This document shows, one piece after another, positions 61,001 to 64,000 of a DNA stretch of 64,000 nucleotides; within the stretch, counting starts at the first letter, position 1; the number at the start of each line of letters is the position of its first letter. The stretch comes from Ecdyonurus torrentis (Eukaryota > Arthropoda > Insecta > Ephemeroptera > Heptageniidae): contig OX439132.1 of the NCBI GenBank assembly GCA_949318235.1, forward strand, positions 28,632,243 through 28,696,242. The letters are read 5' to 3'. Both the position numbers and the translations under genes were made by a program. Below the pieces are notes generated by a model. It did no database searches. It worked only from the letters and a program-made list of their open reading frames with translations, and was not told the origin of the DNA.

Positions 61001-62977
61001 GCCTGTAAGGACTGAAGAAGACACACACATACTCTGCTTGCTCTTGGAGTTCAATGCCAAAAGTTATCCAATATGTTAGTTTTTTTCATCTCTGTGTTAG
61101 CAAGATTTTTATTGAATTATGAGATTTTCTTCACTATGGTAAGGCCCTTGCTGGTTTCGTTTATCCTTTTCTTTTAAATCATCAACCTAACCTTTACTTA
61201 ATTTTGCATATAAAATAAATTTCAAAGTTTTTATAACTACTTCAGAGCACTGACAAAACTTCAAGACAATTTCAAGTCTTACTTAAATTTTCAGAAAACC
61301 ATTTTCTATCCCTAGACAATAAGTAAAAGGCTATTTTTAACTCTGAAATTGCTGGCCTACTATTTTGACAAGTTCAAAATTCTTTAGTTGCTATTATCTG
61401 ATATAAATCAAATGAAGGTTTCAAACTTTAAATGTAAATCTTTAAGTGTATTGTATTACCATTTGGTTTGTGTGTGAAGTACAGATGATAATATATTAGC
61501 TATAATTTCAATAACGACATTGAAAATAATCAGAGGAGGGAAATGTATTATGTGAAAAGATTACCAGTACCAGTATGTACTTTACTATCTATTGATGATG
61601 GAAGTAGCTACTGCTGCTGGCTTAGTTACCATCCTCCAACCTAAATTATGTATATCTTCTAAAACCCGAAACAAAATTTCAATAGCTTATAATATGGGAC
61701 TCATATGACAATTTTCCCAAAGACCATTGAAATTTTATAAAAAATAAAGATAAAAACAAAAAATTTTGTTACTAACAGATAACAAGAATAATTGTTTAGA
61801 AGATTGAAGATATAAATAAAATTATGTTATTTGTTTATATCAGAAAATAAATAAACCAGCATTCAGCAGCCACGATGAATTTCTGAAAAATAGTTTAGAA
61901 ATTGTTTTTTCTTCTCATCTCACCTGAATATTTATCTCTTGAAGATTTGTAGTCTCTGCTATCTCTCTCCTTGTCTCTGATAGATAGTTTCTGAAGATAG
62001 GAGCTCTTATTCTGATAACTTCTGTCGCGTGGACTTTGCGAGTCTGGGCTGTCTGATCTATATGAGTTTCCATTAGGGGAGTCGCGCATTCGATCATGAC
62101 CATAAGATCGATCCGATGAATAACTACTCTTAGAACCACCATATTTGGAGTTCTGCAAAAAAACAAGTTTTAGAGATAAATACTTAAAAAATTTAGTTAA
62201 GTATACTATTTTAAGAAATTATAATTAAATTTCATATGTAATTTATAAGAAATTTAGAGTCAAAAGTTGAAAATCCAATGTTTCAAATGTTATAACTCTC
62301 AAGGTTTTTTCCAAAATTTCATATGCAAAAATTTTAAGTATGAAGTATAAGTAAAAATACTATAAAAATTGTTAGAAAATGTAAATTGGTGTATTGAATG
62401 TTAGTTATTTTAATGAAAGAATGTAAAAAATGATGGTTATTAAGTGTATTAAGGGATGAACTTTGTAAATAAAGTGTCAATTGACAGGAGATTTGAAGAT
62501 ATTGGGGACAGCAATGTTGGGAGTTCTAGCCTCACAAAGAGTGCTCCTTACCACTCACTCAATGATTTACTGATATAAGAATATACTTAAGTTATCTAAA
62601 AACATTATAGAGATAAAACTAAGGAGATTTCTAAAGAAAAGGGTGGGCTTGTCAGTGATGAAGTTTGGGAGATACTGCAGAGTGTCAGTTGTTTCCAGAC
62701 CGATTTTCGTTCTCGTACTATCAAACTTCAATGCTTGAATATACCTGATAAGGATGGGTTTGGTGCTTCTCGAAGTACCTGTAAGAATAAAAAAGATATT
62801 AGACTTATAAAAAGTGAAGTGGAAGGAAAAAAATCTGTGGAATATTTAGACGACGTCCATTTTCGACGTCGGAATATGGCGAGCTTAGGGGCTTGTGTCA
62901 ATGGTGAAAATATCTCAAAGTTTTAGCTGTGCGTACCCATCGTTGATCCTTTGGGGTTTCCTTGCATGCATTACCAT
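43904..62977 (-). CDS. WAC: WAC, WW domain-containing adaptor with coiled coil (whole coding span, 10 exons)
   Basis: WAC is a nuclear adaptor that recruits the RNF20/RNF40 ligase to RNA polymerase II for histone H2B ubiquitination and also has roles in autophagy and cell-cycle checkpoints. Ten phase-consistent exons give 581 residues (human 647). The N-terminus [14 protein letters not shown] matches human MVMYARKQQRLSDG. A Ser/Arg-rich segment follows. The WW domain has W145, YYY 156-158, W167 and P170. A Ser/Pro/Gln-rich middle follows, then the conserved C-terminus ([23 protein letters not shown], then a coiled coil ending [20 protein letters not shown]). Exons from 5' to 3': 62937-62977, 62745-62778, 61924-62152, 51521-51606, 50912-51122, 49750-49914, 47844-48449, 45561-45730, 45108-45235, 43904-43979. 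Confidence 0.95.
44960..45020. repeat. (CT)n microsatellite in WAC intron 9
   Basis: About 30 CT units close to the donor of exon 9. Confidence 0.9.
45108..45235 (-). CDS. WAC: WAC coding exon 9 (coiled coil)
   Basis: Encodes [20 protein letters not shown] and onward to [11 protein letters not shown]. It aligns with human ASRLREEAHNMG...CEIQATLREQR. Phase 0 in, phase 2 out (AG|GTGAGA). Confidence 0.95.
45561..45730 (-). CDS. WAC: WAC coding exon 8
   Basis: Encodes [20 protein letters not shown] and then [27 protein letters not shown]. The last part matches human [27 protein letters not shown]. Phase 1 in, 0 out. Confidence 0.95.
45891..46261. mobile_element. Palindromic element, 13-bp target duplication, WAC intron 7
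   Basis: TTAATTTATTTTA is at 45891-45903 and 46249-46261. The palindrome (45904-46208, arms about 150 bp meeting at AAAATTTTC) is an internally deleted relative of the one at 36733-37681. The tail (46209-46248, ATCCTAACCGCGATGGTTTT...) is on the right only. The structure is near perfect, indicating recent insertion. Confidence 0.88.
46337..46459. mobile_element. Mariner-like MITE
   Basis: TACAGCTCTGGCCAAAAG at the left is exactly inverted at the right (CTTTTGGCCAGAGCTGTA); 123 bp, with TA ends. A diverged relative follows directly (about 46457-46582). No coding capacity. Confidence 0.85.
46711..47603. mobile_element. TTAA-flanked 0.9-kb foldback MITE (AAAGGACTAG family), WAC intron 7
   Basis: TTAA-AGGACTAGTAAATGCTACC at the left and its inverse with TTAA at the right. 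Long mirrored arms extend inward to about 47045 and 47255. The centre holds AAAT/AATG-type simple repeats. The minus-strand frame at 47255-47443 is arm sequence and not a gene. Confidence 0.85.
47844..48449 (-). CDS. WAC: WAC coding exon 7 (Ser/Pro/Gln-rich)
   Basis: Encodes residues about 256-457: a histidine-serine stretch, a polyQ run, then [20 protein letters not shown] and a helical [20 protein letters not shown] that fits the leucine-rich region before the human coiled coil. Phase 1 at both ends. Confidence 0.92.
48694..48840. repeat. A run and C run in WAC intron 6
   Basis: An A run of more than 40 at about 48694-48736 and a C run at about 48811-48824. Similar runs are at 47699-47727 and 49023-49053. 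Confidence 0.9.
49101..49700. mobile_element. hAT-like MITE in WAC intron 6
   Basis: Termini AGAGAGCGCAAAAATAGT (49111) and the inverse ACTATTTTTGCGCCCTCT (ends 49693). Flanking ACACATG is at 49101-49107 and 49694-49700; if two extra bases on the left are counted, this fits an imperfect 8-bp duplication. Many AATAGTCGA subterminal repeats are present. Confidence 0.65.
49750..49914 (-). CDS. WAC: WAC coding exon 6
   Basis: Encodes [20 protein letters not shown] and onward to [12 protein letters not shown]. Ser/Arg-rich and poorly conserved, but phase 1 in and out fits the neighbours and the splice sites are strong. Confidence 0.88.
50574..50873. mobile_element. Degraded copy of the AAAGAAAAGGATAG palindrome family, WAC intron 5
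   Basis: CAAAGAAAATAATGGGAAAC at the left and its inverse at the right. GATCTTGACGGCACAGTTAA is mirrored inside. Clearly older than the copies at 36701 and 45904. Confidence 0.5.
50912..51122 (-). CDS. WAC: WAC coding exon 5 (WW domain)
   Basis: Encodes [20 protein letters not shown] and [20 protein letters not shown]. This is almost identical to the human WAC WW domain, with both tryptophans and the proline intact. Phase 0 in, 1 out (TCAA|GTAAGT). Confidence 0.97.
51521..51606 (-). CDS. WAC: WAC coding exon 4
   Basis: Completes the codon from exon 3 (G|AT) and encodes [20 protein letters not shown] plus NHDRSNVE. Donor GAG|GTGGGT, phase 0. Confidence 0.9.
52208..52415. mobile_element. Short foldback MITE in WAC intron 3
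   Basis: ATATTGATGTTTA...GTCAAAGTGAACAAACTACA is mirrored by TGCAGTTTGTTCACTTCGAA...TAAACATTGATAT. It directly adjoins the next palindrome. A CTT run is just upstream (52177-52198). Confidence 0.65.
52411..53488. mobile_element. 1.1-kb palindromic element in WAC intron 3
   Basis: Arms of about 460-500 bp, with ATCGACTTTTACGGATAGTA at the left inverted at 53465-53488 and centre near 52970. Some mismatches and small indels are present, so it is older than the 20-kb and 46-kb palindromes. No coding frame; termini unclear. Confidence 0.7.
53510..54566. mobile_element. TTAA-flanked 1-kb MITE (AGGGGCCGTGTATG family)
   Basis: TTAA-GGGGCCGTGTATGTTG at the left and CAACATACACGGTCCC-TTAA at the right. 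A separate inner palindrome spans about 53760-54245. Confidence 0.75.
55100..55380 (+). pseudogene. Decayed non-LTR retrotransposon reverse-transcriptase tail
   Basis: In broken frames one reads [20 protein letters not shown] and then [18 protein letters not shown]. GRPxxxW followed by a DxARxRxLWR-like segment is typical of the C-terminal tail of RTE/CR1-like reverse transcriptase proteins. It contains stops and frameshifts. A short tail at about 55550-55605 may be its 3' end. Confidence 0.4.
55600..57357. other. WAC intron 3 sequence without recognised features
   Basis: AT-rich. An A run followed by GAA units is at about 56346-56388. No exon fits the WAC phase here. Confidence 0.45.
57358..57562. 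mobile_element. Old copy of a tailed element (AACTGTGATGG tail)
   Basis: Begins AAAAGAAAAGGATAG and ends GTATCAGTAACTGTGATGG then TTTTTTCC, the same tail motif as the palindromic elements. The palindrome is eroded and the flanking duplication (TAGTTAAT / TAGTTATT) is imperfect. Confidence 0.45.
58662..58690. repeat. (CATA)n microsatellite
   Basis: About seven CATA units in WAC intron 3. Confidence 0.85.
59419..59563. mobile_element. Short foldback MITE (GACTAATAAAGGAAC family), copy 1
   Basis: GACTAATAAAGGAACGGCTG at the left is inverted near the right end (CAGTTGTTCTTTTATTAGTC). The inner ACATCCGCTTC motif is mirrored. Confidence 0.75.
60094..60256. mobile_element. Short foldback MITE (GACTAATAAAGGAAC family), copy 2
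   Basis: TTGACTGATAAAGGAACAAC at the left and its inverse at the right, including TTTTGAGGC. The same interior layout as the copy 0.5 kb away. Confidence 0.75.
60522..61177. mobile_element. Palindromic element with nested tandem-unit hairpin, WAC intron 3
   Basis: AAAAGAAAAGGATAGAGGAA with CCAGCAAGGGCCTTATCA at the left returns inverted at 61135-61177. Inside is the 37-bp-unit hairpin (60635-60880). AAAACAAATTT and AAAATAAATTT around it may be a diverged target duplication. Confidence 0.65.
60635..60880. repeat. Hairpin of about 37-bp tandem units, copy 2
   Basis: Units with AATATGTGTAACTCG and TTTTTTGTCACGCGAAGC repeat three to four times, then run back inverted around a centre near 60765. 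Repeat-derived open frames on both strands ([15 protein letters not shown] type) are not genes. Confidence 0.8.
61924..62152 (-). CDS. WAC: WAC coding exon 3
   Basis: Encodes [20 protein letters not shown] and onward. It aligns with human [22 protein letters not shown]. Phase 0 in, phase 1 out at CAG|GTGAGA. The acceptor TTTTTTTGCAG is clear. Confidence 0.95.
62745..62778 (-). CDS. WAC: WAC coding exon 2 (34-nt microexon)
   Basis: Lies between TTTTTATTCTTACAG and CAG|GTATAT. It encodes [11 protein letters not shown], matching the PYQ just before ALKYSS in human WAC. One base completes the glycine codon of exon 1, and the exon then ends exactly in phase 0. It is too short for an open-reading-frame search. 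Confidence 0.92.
62937..62977 (-). CDS. WAC: WAC coding exon 1
   Basis: Encodes [13 protein letters not shown] plus two bases of a glycine codon, donor GG|GTACGC. It matches the human start MVMYARKQQRLSDG, which fixes the start codon. Confidence 0.94.
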
Positions 62978-63352
62978 CAATGCAAGTGTCTATAAAATAT
63001 ACGTGGCTCTTATAGCAGCCTTTAAATTGAAATAAATTCATAAAAACAATATAGAACGTCCTCTTAACAGTTAACTTCCTTCGCGGACGCCATGTCACGG
63101 CCAGAAAGCGCGGCGCCACGGTGAACTACAGTAAAACAAGTGAGGAGCGAATTGCAATATCTGAAAATTGCAAAAAAATATTTTAGTTTTCCATTAATTT
63201 CTTGTAATTATTATTATAATAATGACAAGCATTTATATTAGAAGTTTATAATTTTATTTCATAGACAAAATATTGTTCCTTCAACAGTTGCCATCAACAG
63301 AAAGTAAAAACGCCGTGGTCTGTGATATTTGAGAACATTTCTTCAAGGCGAG
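62978..63352. promoter_or_regulatory. Shared bidirectional promoter of WAC and a small plus-strand gene
   Basis: The two start codons are 375 bp apart and point away from each other. The region is GC-richer around 63085-63125 (GCCATGTCACGGCC, GCGCGGCGCC) and contains an ETS-like ACTTCC. No TATA box is convincing. Head-to-head housekeeping pairs usually have this layout. Confidence 0.55.
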
Positions 63353-63607
63353 ATGGCTTCCCTGAAACAGCTCGTTCAATGTTTTACAAGTCCAAGATTA
63401 TTCAGATATCACGGAAGTGGACCTAATCAAGTAAGTTTTTCATTAATTATGTTTGTTAAAATTTACTGATATGAAATCAGAATTTTACATAATTGTTTCT
63501 AGGCCCTGGATAAAGCTAACATAATGTTTCTCGATGCCCTATGGCTGTCCATCGTATGCCATGTTGTGCCATTTTTTATGGCCTGGCCTCAGGCAATATT
63601 CTCATAA
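63353..63607 (+). CDS. Small two-exon protein, possibly mitochondrial membrane (unrecognised)
   Basis: Exons 63353-63430 and 63503-63607 (72-bp intron, CAA|GTAAGT ... TTCTAG|GCC, phase 0) encode 60 residues. The first 26 (MASLKQLVQCFTSPRLFRYH...) have no acidic residue and several K/R, like a mitochondrial presequence. The second exon has one hydrophobic segment (DALWLSIVCHVVPFFMAWPQ) and ends AIFS. The ATG context GCGAGATGG is strong. Size and layout resemble small respiratory-chain subunits, but I do not recognise the family. The alternative is a longer gene whose splice variant I have missed. Confidence 0.6.
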
Positions 63608-63726
63608 AAAGGAAAATGTATCATATTCTAAGTTTTAAAATGGGTGTCAACATGATTTATTTTTTAGAACCATACGTTTAATAATTATTTTCATCAAAAT
63701 GCATGCTATTCTATGCATGCATATTT

Positions 63727-63732
63727 AATAAA
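63727..63732 (+). terminator. Candidate polyadenylation signal of the small plus-strand gene
   Basis: AATAAA 120 bp after the stop, followed about 20 bp later by a genomic A run (63753-63780). Confidence 0.5.
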
Positions 63733-63752
63733 AAATATGTATAATATGTGCT

Positions 63753-63784
<32 letters not shown>

Positions 63785-63859
63785 AACAAACTTAGCAAAT
63801 TTCTATAATCAGTAACCACAATGACAAAACAATATTTTACATTATATATCGAGGGTGCT

Positions 63860-64000
63860 CCGCTATAATGTCCTAAGTCCATTTGACCTTGAAAAATATT
63901 TTTTGCTGCAAATGACCTGAAATGGATAAATCCAAAATTTGGGGTTGATCCGACGATTTTTTATTTTTCAAGGTCAAGTGGACTTAGGACATTATAGCGG
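63860..64000. mobile_element. Foldback element cut by the window end
   Basis: CCGCTATAATGTCCTAAGTC at the left and GACTTAGGACATTATAGCGG at the very end are inverse copies. The mirrored arms continue inward (TTGACCTTGAAAAA) to a spacer of about 60 bp. The termini may extend beyond both sides (GAGGGTGCT precedes the left arm). Confidence 0.8.

Noticed and set aside
62898..63119. 73-codon minus-strand frame as the WAC start
   Set aside because: It overlaps the true exon 1 in a shifted frame; [14 protein letters not shown] in the other frame matches WAC and splices in phase.
63753..63780. A run as evidence for a processed retrogene
   Set aside because: The gene before it has an intron, and A runs of this size are scattered through the window.

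Overview
This is an animal (metazoan) genomic window, very AT-rich, with spliced genes, introns from 64 bp to over 10 kb, and heavy loading with microsatellites and foldback transposons. The species cannot be fixed from the sequence; an invertebrate is likely. The exon chains below were built by reading GT/AG sites and checking that phase is continuous across every junction.

Gene content. (1) Positions 11844-32240, plus strand: NUP153, the nuclear-basket FG nucleoporin, 11 coding exons, 1594 codons. It has the N-terminal pore-targeting helix, the SPFYTGKTCYGG-type motif, four RanBP2-type zinc fingers, a long FG-repeat domain and a basic C-terminus. (2) Positions 43904-62977, minus strand: WAC (WW domain adaptor with coiled coil), 10 coding exons, 581 codons, including a 34-nt microexon. 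NUP153 and WAC converge tail to tail. (3) Positions 63353-63607, plus strand: a two-exon 60-residue protein with a mitochondrial-presequence-like N-terminus and one hydrophobic segment, head to head with WAC across a 375-bp shared promoter. (4) Positions 1339-1390, minus strand: a possible first coding exon (signal peptide) of a gene that leaves the window on the left, with three CRE motifs upstream.

The rest is transposon-derived. Most notable is a group of palindromic elements with a 13-14 bp target-site duplication, a long near-perfect palindrome and a short one-sided tail (core AACCGCGATGGTTTTTTCC). Six cases have matching duplications (26997, 27420, 19058, 19770, 36687, 45891). The largest, in NUP153 intron 9, carries a type I hammerhead ribozyme in each arm and a CCAAT/TATA promoter upstream of one of them. 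This suggests non-autonomous Penelope-like or retrozyme-like retroelements that insert as snap-back palindromes.

Other mobile DNA includes several TTAA-flanked foldback MITE families (some dispersing CRE motifs), a 2.26-kb hAT-type element with an exact 8-bp duplication, mariner-like MITEs, a 1.1-kb TIR element, LINE-tail copies, and an inverted repeat with two gapless 1391-bp arms between NUP153 and WAC. Positions 1-11.7 kb and 32.3-43.9 kb hold no other gene that I can support.
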